Assembly: GCF_011075055.1 (NCBI RefSeq)
Contig: NC_058150.1
Location: forward strand, 11,375,408 to 11,439,407
Direction: 5' to 3'
From: Mangifera indica
Lineage: Eukaryota > Streptophyta > Magnoliopsida > Sapindales > Anacardiaceae
DNA length: 64,000 nt
The notes below the pieces were generated by a model that was not told the origin of the DNA, made no database searches, and saw nothing but the letters and a program-made list of their open reading frames with translations. Each line of letters opens with the position of its first letter. Within the stretch, counting starts at the first letter, position 1. Position numbers and translations under genes: made by a program. Of this stretch, positions 11,543 through 21,018 are shown one piece after another.

Positions 11543-12990
11543 TTAATTCTTTAGGATGAACATTTGCATACCTCCAAGCCTTAGGAAGATCTTTATCTTT
11601 ATCTTTTTCTTCTTCTGTTCTAGCTCTTGTTTTGCTTCATCCTTATCATCATTTGGTGAATCATGAATTTCCGTTTGGTCACCATTTTTAACTTGATCAT
11701 CATCAATATCAACTTGCACACTAGTTAAAGGATTAGATTCATAAAAAATAACATGCATGGATTCCTCAACTACTAGCATCCTTTTGTTAAACACTCTATA
11801 TGCTTTGCTAGATGATGAATATCCAAGAAAAATGCCAATGTCCGATTTTGAATCAAATTTTCCTAAGTTTTTTTTGTGTTCAAAATAAAGCATTTGCATC
11901 CAAAAACTTTAAAATAACCAATATTTGGTTTTTTGTTTTTCCAAAGTTCATATGGAGTTGAATCTAAAGATGGTCTTATTAAAACACGATTTAAAACATA
12001 GCATGCGGTGTTTATGGCTTCTGCCCAAAAATATTGAGGTAAAACTTTTTCATTTAACCTGGTTCTAGCCATCTCTTGAATTGTCCTATTCTTTCTTTCA
12101 ACAACACTATTTTGTTGGGGAGTTCTAGGACAAGAGAATTGATGTTCAATACCATGCTCATCACAAAAGTTTTCGAATAAATGATTTTCAAATTCTCCCC
12201 CATGATCACTTCTAATGCAAGAAATATGCATTTCTTTTTCTTTTTGTATTTTCTTGACAAATTTTGCAAATGCATGGAGGGCTTCATCTTTTGATGCAAG
12301 AAAAAATACCTAAGTGAATCTTGAAAAATCATCAACAATAACAAAAGCATAATGTTTTCCACTTAGGCTTGCGGTTCTTAAAGGACCAAAAAGATCAATA
12401 TGAAGAAGTTGTAAAGGTCTAGATGTAGAAATATGAGTTTTACTTTTAAAAGAATTTTTTGTTTGTTTACCAAATTGACATTCATCACAAATTTTATCTT
12501 TAATAAAATCTATTTTCGGAAGACCTTTGACAATCTCCTTCTTAGAGATTTTTGAAATCAAGTCCATGCTAGCATGACCTAATCTTCTATGCCACAACCA
12601 ACTATTTTCATGCAATGCGGAGAAACATAGATTTTCATGAGATGCATTTTCTACATTTATAGTGTAAATATTTCCATCTCTATTTCCTACACAACTTGTT
12701 TTTCCATCATTCATATTTTCTATAGTGCAACTATTTGGCTCAAAAATGACTTTAAATCCTTTATCACATAGTTGACTAATACTAAGGAGATTATGCTTAA
12801 AACTATCTACCAAAAGAACATTTTCAATGATAATATGAGAGTTGTTACCAATATCTCCAATGCCAATAATTTTACCCTTCGCATTGTCTCCAAAGGTGAC
12901 ATGACCTCCATCTTTCTTGCTTATTATCGAGAAAAGTGAGATATCTCCGGTCATGTGTCTTGAGCAAGCGCTATCGAGGAACTATTTGCT
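11543..12990 (-). pseudogene. Copia protease-integrase region (Sirevirus pol, 5' part)
   Basis: The protease motif DSACSRHMTG lies near 12950-12985, with a stop three residues upstream. GAG-pre-integrase follows (SWLWHRRLGHAS, then CDECQFGKQ, a zinc-binding HHCC pair). The integrase core has HIDLFGPL, VDDFSRFT, SDHGGEFE and TPQQNSVVERKNRT, so the D-D-E triad is present. A Trp-to-stop change after SRFT and a frameshift near 12235 split the core. A GKFDSKSDIGIFLGYS segment (the Copia post-integrase fold) ends it. The family role is maturation of the polyprotein and cDNA insertion; this copy cannot make one chain. Confidence 0.9.
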
Positions 12991-13032
12991 TTTCTTCCTT
13001 TTATTTTTAGGTTCCTAAACACAATGGAAGAT

Positions 13033-14812
13033 TCAAGAATTTGACTTAGGTACCCAAATCATGTTAGATCCTTGGTGGTTAGTTTTTGTTCCCTTAGGAA
13101 CCCACACTTTCTTAGTGCCCATATGATGTTTCTTTTGAATTGGGCAAGATGATGAGATATGACCTTTATTTCCACAATAATTGCAAGTTATATTTGATTC
13201 ACTTGAAGTTGAAGCTTTAACAAAATAATTTTTTAAATATTTTGCCTTGATAAAAGGTTTATAACCAAGTCCTCTTTTGTTTAAGACTCCCCTTTGCATA
13301 CCAAGCATTTTATCAAGAATGTCTTTTCCATTTTTAAATTTTAAAACTATTTCACTTAAATCCTTTACTCCCCTTTTTAAAACTTCAATTTCATTTTCTA
13401 TAATTTCTTTTTCCTTTTTGGCTATGCAAAGATCATTTTCAAACTTTTGTTTTTCTTTTTCAAAAATAGAATACTTGTTTTCTTCATTTTCTTTTCCTTT
13501 AAGCTTAAGGATTTTTTTGTTAAGATTTTCATTTTCTTTCTTTAAGGACTCATTTTCCTTTTTCAAATTAAAATTTTTCTTTTTAAGGGTTGCATTTTTA
13601 GACATGCAAAGAGCAAATTTTTCATTCATCTCTTCAAGTGTATCATATAACTCTTCATATGAGGGGTTTTCATCTATCTCATCATCTATGTCATCTAAAT
13701 CATCAAAAGTATTAGATGAGTTAGAGTTAGTTACCTCATTATTTGTAGTTGCCATGAAACACATGTTGTCCACTTCATTATCCTCTATTTCGAATTCACT
13801 TTCATCGCTATCGTCCCACGTAGTTTTCATTGCTTTCTTTTTCGATCTACCAATTTTGAGGAGAGGACAATCATATTTGATGTGTCCCGGCTTCTTGCAT
13901 TCATAGCACACAATTTGTTCCCTCCTTTGTCTTTCTCCCCTTTCACCTTTAGAAGCATCCCTTTTTATGAAGTTTCCATTTCTTCTTAGCTTTCTATTCC
14001 TTAGAAGCTTTCCAATCTTTCTACTCAAGAGTGCAATGTCTTCATTTTCATCATTTGATGTCTCCTCTTCCTTTTCTAGGAACTTTTCATTCTCTTTGAT
14101 TGATGATTTGAAGGCAATACTCTTTTTCTTCTTTTTCCAGTTCTTCAATTTGTCGTTGCTTCATAGTAAGCTCATAAGTGAGAAGTGAACCTAAAAGTTC
14201 TTCAAGAGGTAGAGTCTTGACATCCTTTGCTTCTTCGATTGCCGTCACTTTGGGATCCTAAGAGGGAGGCAAACATCTAAGAAGTTTCTTGACATTTTCT
14301 TGGTTAGTATAAACTTTACCAAGATTTTTCAATTCATTCACAATAGTAATAAATCTATCAAACATGTCACTAATGGTTTCATTTTCATTCATCCTAAACA
14401 ACTCGTATGAGTGTGTGAGCATGCTAATTTTAGTCTCTTTGACTTGTGAAGTCCCCTCTGACACCATCAATAATTCCCAAATTTCTTTAGCTGAGGTACA
14501 AGCTTGTACCTTGTTAAAGTTATATTCATTTAATGCACAATATAACACATTCATAGCTCTAGCATTAATGGCAATATTCTTCTTATCTTGAGGGGTCATT
14601 TCTTCCCTAGTTTTGGGCACTTGTTTTCCATCCACTTCTTTCATAGGAACAAAATGTCCATCTTGCACTACATCCCACAATTCATAATCACTTTGAAGGA
14701 AAATCGACATGCGATTTTTCCAATGGGCATATCCGGTACCATCAAACAATGGCGGTCTATTAGGGGCAAGCCCTTCACTAACGGTATAGGATTTTCCTAG
14801 GTTCATGGCCAT
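13033..14812 (-). pseudogene. Copia gag (Sirevirus nucleocapsid/capsid), broken
   Basis: Starts with an ATG at 14812, 53 bp after the 5' LTR. The first 184 codons match the Copia capsid family (LFDGTGYAHWK, then LLRCLPPS). A Trp-to-stop change ends the frame at 14258, and a frameshift in an A-rich tract near 14120 shifts the next part. The rest has a Glu/Lys/Asn-rich coiled-coil stretch, one CCHC knuckle (CYECKKPGHIKYDC, about residue 75 of the 371-codon ORF) and a second one (CNYCGNKGHISSSC) near its end. Two knuckles around a long coiled coil make it larger than Tnt1-type gags and like Sirevirus gags. Confidence 0.9.
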
Positions 14813-14850
14813 TGCTCTAAATGGTTAAGTTTATGATAATGAGCAACCAA

Positions 14851-14862
14851 GCTCTGATACCA
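14851..14862 (-). other. Primer-binding site (initiator-Met tRNA)
   Basis: On the minus strand TGGTATCAGAGC begins two bases inside the 5' LTR. It is the standard plant Copia primer site, complementary to the 3' end of initiator tRNA-Met. Confidence 0.95.
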
Positions 14863-14864
14863 AT

Positions 14865-16275
14865 TGTAGGATCGAATGGCCTAAGAGGGGGGTGAATTAG
14901 GCAATTTAAAACAATCTTTACCTAATTAGAGAATTAGAACAATTTATTCAAATCAATTAATATTGCCTATTCTTAATCCAATTTGTGAGAATAACTAAAA
15001 ATATTTCAAATAACCAACACAATCAAAATAACATAACATAAAGTATGAGTTTAAAGGAAAAGAAAATCAAACACGCGATGTATAGTGGTTCGGCTTAACC
15101 CGGCCTACGTCCACTTCTTCAAGCTTTCTCCCTTGGAGTATTCCACTAATTCTTGGTTGACTAAACCTCAACCAAGCTTTTCTTCACAACCAAAATAGCT
15201 TCCAAGGTGCTATTAACTAACCTTTACAAATGTTAAAGCTCAATTTCTCTCACTAGAAATTTGCTAATCTCTCCAAGAGTGAACCTCACTCTTTTATAGC
15301 ATGAATTTTAGTATGAAATTGAAATATAACCTCTCTCAACAGTGTATATGAAAGTTAAAGCTTAGTACAACCCAATGCAAATGAAATTACAAAGTGTATG
15401 AGCAAGAGTTTTGATTAGAGAGAAGAGTTTGCAAGTCAATAGCTCAAAACAAATTTGCTCTCAAATATATGAAAATTTTTGGTGGCAAAAGTTCTTTTCG
15501 AACGAAATTGATTGGATTTATATAGGGGAAAATAAGGAAAGTTACCGTTGTGCACAAAGATAGCCGTTTTAATTTTCCAGAAAACACACAATTCTGTCAA
15601 CCGGATGTGACGTGGCACTTCCGTGTAGCTTATGTGGCAATAGCCGTTGGAAAAATTCAAACCAAAATTCGGTCGACCGAATTTAATTCGGTTGACCGAA
15701 TTTCTAAAACAAAATACATGGCTTCTGGACAATTCAGAAGCTGATTCGGTCGATCAAATTTTATTGCATTTTACCCCCTGAATTTTTAAAAATCGCATTT
15801 GACCCCTAAAACTTTGAAAAGTGACAATTTAACCCATTTTTGAAAATTCTTTCAAAACCAACTTTAAGATATGAAAATATAATTCACAAAACTTCATCAC
15901 TTTAAAAGAATTAATAAACTTTAGTGACAAACTTGGCTTAACCTAATAAGTTTGAAAAATGACATTTTAACCCAAAATGTGAAGGATATAAAAATGAGTT
16001 TTCAAGTGAGCTATGTCATGCAAATAAATATTCTAATCAAAATGAATGCTCTAAATTACAAATATATCTACCTAACACTTGAGTTTTTTTTCAAATCTTC
16101 AATAACTCTTCAATTGACTCTTCTTTTTCATTTCCATTTTAAAACTCCTTCAAGTGCATTAGATAAATCCTTGCAATCTAAGTTCACACTCAATTAAAAT
16201 CATTAGTCAATATGTTTAGGGACATATTAGTTTGTTATCATCAAAATAAGAGCATAATGACTCATTGAGTCAACA
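14865..16275 (-). repeat. 5' LTR of the Sirevirus
   Basis: Mirrors 6862-8304 throughout, with TG...CA ends. It includes a perfect 20-bp palindrome (AAATTCGGTCGACCGAATTT, 15665-15684) followed by a near-copy. The matching site in the other LTR has lost its CG pairs. A box of TTTAACCC and GACCCC repeats lies near 15770-15835. Being upstream on the minus strand, this LTR would hold the promoter. Confidence 0.95.
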
Positions 16276-16280
16276 CATAA
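16276..16280. repeat. Target-site duplication, right copy (CATAA)
   Basis: Matches 6857-6861 exactly and follows the terminal CA of the 5' LTR. The MULE transposase frame resumes here. Confidence 0.95.
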
Positions 16281-18380
16281 TACCCATATTTGCACCAAAA
16301 CTAACAACCTGATACTGAGTAGTGTAATTGGCCAAACCTTCAAGCGTGTAGACTTTAACAGATGGCTGTTGATCTTCTCCTCCGTCGAAGGGGTGACAAA
16401 GTTAGGGCATTTATTTGTAATTTGAAAAAATATTAACAACACATTTGTAAAACCATCGTGCATGGTACCACGAATGAATTCAATGAGCATTTTGATAGGC
16501 AGGCCTTGTGCATGTCTGACAAGGGCGTTAAATGACTTTGCAATATTAGTTGTCATGATATTGTATCGATGTCTAGGAAAGTATGCTCTACTCCAACGCT
16601 CAAATCTAACCTCACGTAGATAAGCTTCAACTTGAGGGTTCATCGAATCAAGAGATCGTATCATCGCCTCAAATTTTGCTTCTGTGTATGATTTTACGAC
16701 TTTCCAATATACACCCGCAACCTGTAAGGTGGTAAAAAATATGAGAACTTTATAATCAAAATGTATGAAAAAGATAAACATTTCAAAATTTTAATACTTG
16801 TTTAAATACTTTACCTTTGAGTCTCGCTTATACTATGCCCATATATTACACAAAATATGATGACAACAACATCCATGGTGGACATTTGGAAAGACTTCAG
16901 CCATTGCAAAGTATATAGCATGATATCGATCTGAGATTATCGCCAGCTCGGAGAGGTGATGGATGTATTCTTTAATCCTCTTGAGAAACCAACACCACAT
17001 GTCGTGATCTTCTTTTTTACCGACACTAAAACCAATGGGATATATCTGGTTATTATCTTTAAAGTCATCGTAATGAATAAATGCCCTAGATATCGACCTT
17101 TAAGTAAAGCAACGTCAATGCAAATAATAGATCAAAGATATTCTCTGAATGCACGAACAAAATATCCTAATGCCATGAAAAAATTCTTAAATCGATGGCC
17201 ATTATCCGTTTCAATAGCAGTAACAGTGCCCAGATTAGTACGTTGTAGATTGTAACAATAATCTGATAAGAGTATAAATGATTTCTCTGATGAGCCTTTC
17301 AATGAATTTATAGCCCAGCTTTTTGCCCGTCAAGCCTGTGAATATAAAATGTCAATTTTATACCAGTCAGCGATATCCACAATTATTTCCTTAGGTTGAT
17401 AAATTTGATCAATCAACACAAACTTTGACCTCATTAATTGACTTAAAGCTCGGGCCCTAGCTTGTCTGTGATGTGGCATGATTTGATCAACTGAACATGT
17501 GTGGGTAGGATTCATATGGTTGATTTGAAACACTTCACCGACTTTGGACTTGTTTGCATGTATATAACACTCATAATTTTCAGCCTTGCACTTAATTTCC
17601 TTTAAGTAAGGCAAATTGCTTCACAACATCTTTCAATTGTACTTTATTATGGAAAATATCACCAACTTTTACACCATTCTTCTCTCGGATCGATCTGGTA
17701 TCACCTGATGATGTTGATAACTGTGGAGGAAAATCAGGAAGCCACCTAAACGGATCAGTAGGGACTTTGTCAAAAAATGGCCCAAAATAATTTCCACCAC
17801 CTGAAATAGGATCTTCAAGCTGTAAACTATCCATACCCTCGGTAACTAGTGTCATATACTCGGGCTCTACCTCTTCAGAAGAAATATCGGGTATATTATT
17901 TCCATCAAAGTCACCCTAGTCGAGAACCCTATTTTTTTCTCTATGAGCCTATGAGTTACAATGTATAATGAGTCATTACTGAAATCAATCAAATTTTCCA
18001 AATCAAATTTTTTTTTCATCCCACTAATTTCTTCTTCATCTTCATATTCTTCCTCTTATCCTTCAATTAAGGAACATGTAACAAAAATAGGAATACATTC
18101 CTATAAGTACTGAGATATATCAATAAGACCCTGGACATCTTCATCATTTTAGATTTGTACGAGGCAGTCGAGCTCAATTTTTTTTAGTTTCATTGATAGT
18201 TGAAGGCAGTTTTTCATTGGATCAATACCGCAAGACTCCTACAAAAGCTCAATAAATCCCTCAAATGTTGTTCTATAAGGAATTTTAATCAATTGTTTGG
18301 ATCCTCCAACATATTTCATTGTGTTGTCACCACCTTGAATTTATTCTCCTTGGTAACGAACCGATGCATAACCATCTATT
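16281..18380 (-). pseudogene. MULE 1 transposase, N-terminal and catalytic part
   Basis: Minus-strand pieces in order: a PB1-like N-terminus with ELDCLVQI and NDEDVQGLI (near 18100-18180); a segment with KVGDIFHNKVQLKDVVKQFA, the plant MuDR N-terminal domain (17592-17855); a zinc-binding stretch ending HMNPTHTC; the MULE transposase core with CIDVALLKGRYLG (first Asp) near 17090, IISDRYHAI (second Asp) near 16935, and WKVVKSYTEAKFEAM near 16690; then YNIMTTNIAKSFNALV. The reading continues past the Sirevirus at 6856. Introns and several stops are present. The family cuts and pastes Mutator-like elements. Confidence 0.87.
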
Positions 18381-18449
18381 TTAATTATCAATCCTATAAT
18401 GACAAGTTTTTGAAAAAACTTATTTATTTATAACAAAAAATTTGTAATA

Positions 18450-19570
18450 ACTATGTAAAACAGTCTTACAATTATCAATATAAAAAAACCCCTCATATTT
18501 TTCTAATATTTTTTAACCTTCTATAATTATTAAAAAATTTATGTAACACCTTCGTATGTTATCTTGTATCAAAATGCATCTATTTGTTTTTAGCATTCCA
18601 TTTAAAACGTTTTTATAATGTTTAATATTAAAATACCCTTTATATTTTTTTGATATTTCATTTAACCCCCTATAATTATCTAATATTTTATTTAACACCC
18701 TTGTATAATATCTTGTATCAAAATGTATCTATCTATTCTTAATATTTCATTAAAAATGTTCTTATAATGTTTAATATCAAAATACCCCTTATATTTTTTT
18801 AATATTTCATTTAACCCCCTATAATTATCTAACAATTTTTTAACAATATTTTCTATTACCTTGTATCAAAATGTATCTATCTATTCTTAACATTTTATTT
18901 AAAGCTTTCTTACAATGTTTACTATCAAAATACCCCCTATATTTTTTAACATTTTTTAGCCCCTCATACTTATCTAATATTTTATTTAATACCCTCGTAT
19001 GTTTCCTATTATCAAAATACATATATTTATTTTTAATATTTTTTAAATCCTACATATATTATAAATTATCAAAATATCCTCATGTTTTTCTTAACATTTT
19101 ATTTAACCCCTTATAATTATCTAACATTTTATTTAACACTATTTTATGTTCTCTTGTATAAAAAAACATCTATCTATTCTTAACCTATAATTTAAATTCT
19201 TCATGTATTATGTAATTTCAAAATACCCCCTATTTTTTTAATATTTTTTTACCTCCTATAATTATCTAACATTGTATTTACCATCCTTGTATGTTGTCTC
19301 ATATCAAAATACATCTATCTATTCCTAAAATTTCATTTATAATGTTCTTACAATGTTTAATATCAAAATACCCTTCATATTTTTATAACATTTCGTTTGA
19401 CCCCTCATAATTATCTAATACTTTTTTAACACCCTTGTATGTTGTCTTATATCAAAATATATCTATTTATTCTTAACATGTTATATAAATCCTTCATATA
19501 TTGTATAATATCAAAATACCTCTCATACTTCTCTAATATTATTTAACCCTTATATTATTATCTAATATTC
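18450..19570. repeat. Tandem array, unit about 147 bp, about 7 copies
   Basis: The phrase ATCAAAATGTATCTATCTATTCTTAA and its variants recur at about 18569, 18717, 18865, 19013, 19157, 19303 and 19450, a spacing of 144-148 bases. Each unit also has an ATCAAAATACCCCTCATA-type half, ATTTAACCCC, TATAATTATCTAA and ACACCCTTGTATGTT. Copies are clearly diverged. The unit shows no relation to the 119-bp unit on the other side of MULE 1. It lies just beyond the 5' end of the transposase gene and has no coding capacity. Confidence 0.9.
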
Positions 19571-19960
19571 CAATACCCCCTTTACATGACATATAAACTA
19601 GATTTAACAAATAAAATTAAGTTTTTAGGTTAAAATTAGTATAAATATATTTTTTTCACGAATAACCTTTTTTTGATTTGAATTCAGAAATTTAAACTTT
19701 TTTTATTCAAACGAACTTGTATTAATTGATATTGAGTAAAAATAAAAGTGAAAGTGAGTGTTTGAGTGAGATGAGAAGTGTGTATAATAAGAGTAAGAAA
19801 GAGGATTTATATAGATGTGATGAAGGGTAATTTTGATATTTTAAAAAAAATTTAGAGTATTTTTGTTTAAAAATAGGAAAATTGGATATTTTTGCTTATA
19901 AATAGGAAAAATTGACATTTTTGCTGAAAGGATGGGTAATTTGGCCTTTTAATAATTTTC
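19571..19960. other. Right outer part of MULE 1, approximate terminus
   Basis: AT-rich DNA with three short related phrases near 19840-19935 (AAATAGGAAAATTGGATATTTTTG and variants). It ends in GGGTAATTTGGCC followed by TTAATAATTTTCC, which read inward from the right begins GGAAAATTATT. That form is common at MULE ends. No matching left end or 9-bp duplication was found, so the limit is a guess. Confidence 0.4.
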
Positions 19961-20211
19961 CTTTATTAATTCATAGTTGAGAGTAGAAGAAGGAAAGAGA
20001 TCGAGAGAGGATCCAGCCTCACCCATTTCCAACCAATCAAAACTCTTCTCTGTATTTCTCTTGATGACTGCTCTTTCATATCCACTCTTTACATGTGCTA
20101 TCCCTCCTATCACCTCAGTTTCCAATCCCATTATTTCTCTCCCTCTATTCATGCACTAAAGCCTGCCATTTCAACCCTTCATCTTCCCCAGTTCTTTCAC
20201 TTTCACTCCAA
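19961..20211 (+). promoter_or_regulatory. Proximal promoter and 5' leader of GUN4
   Basis: About 250 bp separate the presumed MULE end from the GUN4 start codon. The segment turns from AT-rich to pyrimidine-rich (TCTCTCCCTC near 20130-20147), typical of a plant leader. There is a CCAATC at 20031. I see no convincing TATA box. An in-frame open stretch reaches back to 20095 but has no ATG before 20212. Confidence 0.5.
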
Positions 20212-21018
20212 ATGGCCACCAATTCCCTCCACTCTCTCCTTCTCAACCGCCACCACAACCACCTTAACCACCACCTTCCCGACTCCCCCACCAGCTCCAC
20301 CGCCTCCATCTTCCTCAAACCCTCTTCCACCACCACCTCCCTCTCCTCCTCCACTACCTTACCAACCACCTCAAGTTTTTCCCTTTCCCCCCCAACTTCC
20401 TCTTCCTACACGTCTCCCACCTCCTCCTCTCAACCCATTTCCTTCGGCCTCCTCGAGCTCGAGCAACTTCTCTCCGCCCAAAACTTCCGCCAAGCCGACG
20501 AGGAAACCCGCCGCCTCCTCATCGTCCTGGCCGGAGAATCCGCCCAGAAAAGAGGCTACGTCTTCTTCTCAGAAGTCCAGTTCATTTCACCGGCAGACCT
20601 CAAAGCCATTGACGACCTCTGGCGACAATACAGCTACAACAAGTTCGGCTACTCCGTTCAGAAAAAGATATGGCAAAAGGTAAACAAAGACTTCACGAGA
20701 TTCTTCCTAAAAGTTGGGTGGATGAAGAAGCTCGACACAGAAGTTGAGCAATACAATTACAGGGCGTTTCCGAACGAGTTCACGTGGGAACTGACGAAGG
20801 AGACGCCTGAAGGGCATTTGCCACTAACGAATGCGTTGAGAGGGACCCAGTTGCTGAACAGTATTCTGAGCCATCCAGCGTTTGAAGGAGTTGAAGAAGA
20901 AGAAGTAAATAATGGCAATTCTGATGGGGAGAAAATTAGTGAAAATAAAAACGGGACGGTCAAAGATGGGTCAAAGGTTATTGGGCAGGCTGTTTTTAAA
21001 CCAGATTATAGCTTTTGA
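20212..21018 (+). CDS. GUN4: GUN4, chloroplast tetrapyrrole-binding regulator of Mg-chelatase
   Basis: Single exon of 268 codons. GUN4 binds protoporphyrin IX and Mg-protoporphyrin, stimulates Mg-chelatase through CHLH in the chloroplast, and takes part in plastid-to-nucleus signalling. Residues 1-75 are Ser/Thr/Pro-rich and nearly free of acidic residues, as in a chloroplast transit peptide. Residues about 78-222 are the GUN4 core: LLELEQLLSAQNFRQADEET, then IDDLWRQYS, FGYSVQKKIW and FPNEFTW, and HLPLTNALRG. An acidic tail follows and the protein ends FKPDYSF; in Arabidopsis a Ser at this end is phosphorylated to reduce activity, and here it is Ser267. The ATG at 20212 gives the usual length (Arabidopsis about 265), and the gene is intronless there too. 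GC content is much higher than in the flanks. Confidence 0.97.
   Translation: MATNSLHSLLLNRHHNHLNHHLPDSPTSSTASIFLKPSSTTTSLSSSTTLPTTSSFSLSPPTSSSYTSPTSSSQPISFGLLELEQLLSAQNFRQADEETRRLLIVLAGESAQKRGYVFFSEVQFISPADLKAIDDLWRQYSYNKFGYSVQKKIWQKVNKDFTRFFLKVGWMKKLDTEVEQYNYRAFPNEFTWELTKETPEGHLPLTNALRGTQLLNSILSHPAFEGVEEEEVNNGNSDGEKISENKNGTVKDGSKVIGQAVFKPDYSF

Larger units (their letters stand above)
6862..16275 (-). mobile_element. Full-length Sirevirus-type Copia LTR retrotransposon, nested in MULE 1
   Basis: The 9,414-bp element lies on the minus strand with LTRs at both ends, a TG...CA boundary and 5-bp duplications. Order from the 5' LTR (right): initiator-Met primer site, gag with two CCHC knuckles, protease, integrase, reverse transcriptase, RNase H. 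This PR-INT-RT-RH order defines Copia. Long LTRs (1.4 kb), a large coiled gag, a 1.6-kb tail before the 3' LTR, repeated purine tracts and LTR palindromes fit the Sirevirus (SIRE/Maximus) genus. Several stops (mostly Trp to stop) and frameshifts make it non-autonomous, yet the LTRs are still very similar, so it is fairly young. Confidence 0.93.
1150..19960. mobile_element. MULE 1: decayed Mutator-like element with DUF1985/Ulp1 and transposase genes
   Basis: This composite covers a left 119-bp array, a plus-strand DUF1985/Ulp1 gene remnant (2460-6090), a convergent minus-strand MULE transposase (18380 down to 6337) and a right 147-bp array. Without the nested Copia the element is about 9.4 kb. 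Ulp1-bearing MULEs of plants (VANDAL and Kaonashi-like groups) share this content. No long terminal inverted repeat was found by eye, which fits the non-TIR class, so both outer limits are estimates. The right limit is set just before the GUN4 leader. All genes are broken by stops and frameshifts. Confidence 0.7.

Noticed and set aside
13277..13906. Long plus-strand frame rich in Phe and Ser
   Set aside because: It is the antisense shadow of the Lys/Glu-rich Sirevirus gag.
20093..20683. Pro/Ser-rich 196-codon frame overlapping GUN4
   Set aside because: It is another frame of the GUN4 transit-peptide region; composition reflects the CT-rich sequence, not a protein.
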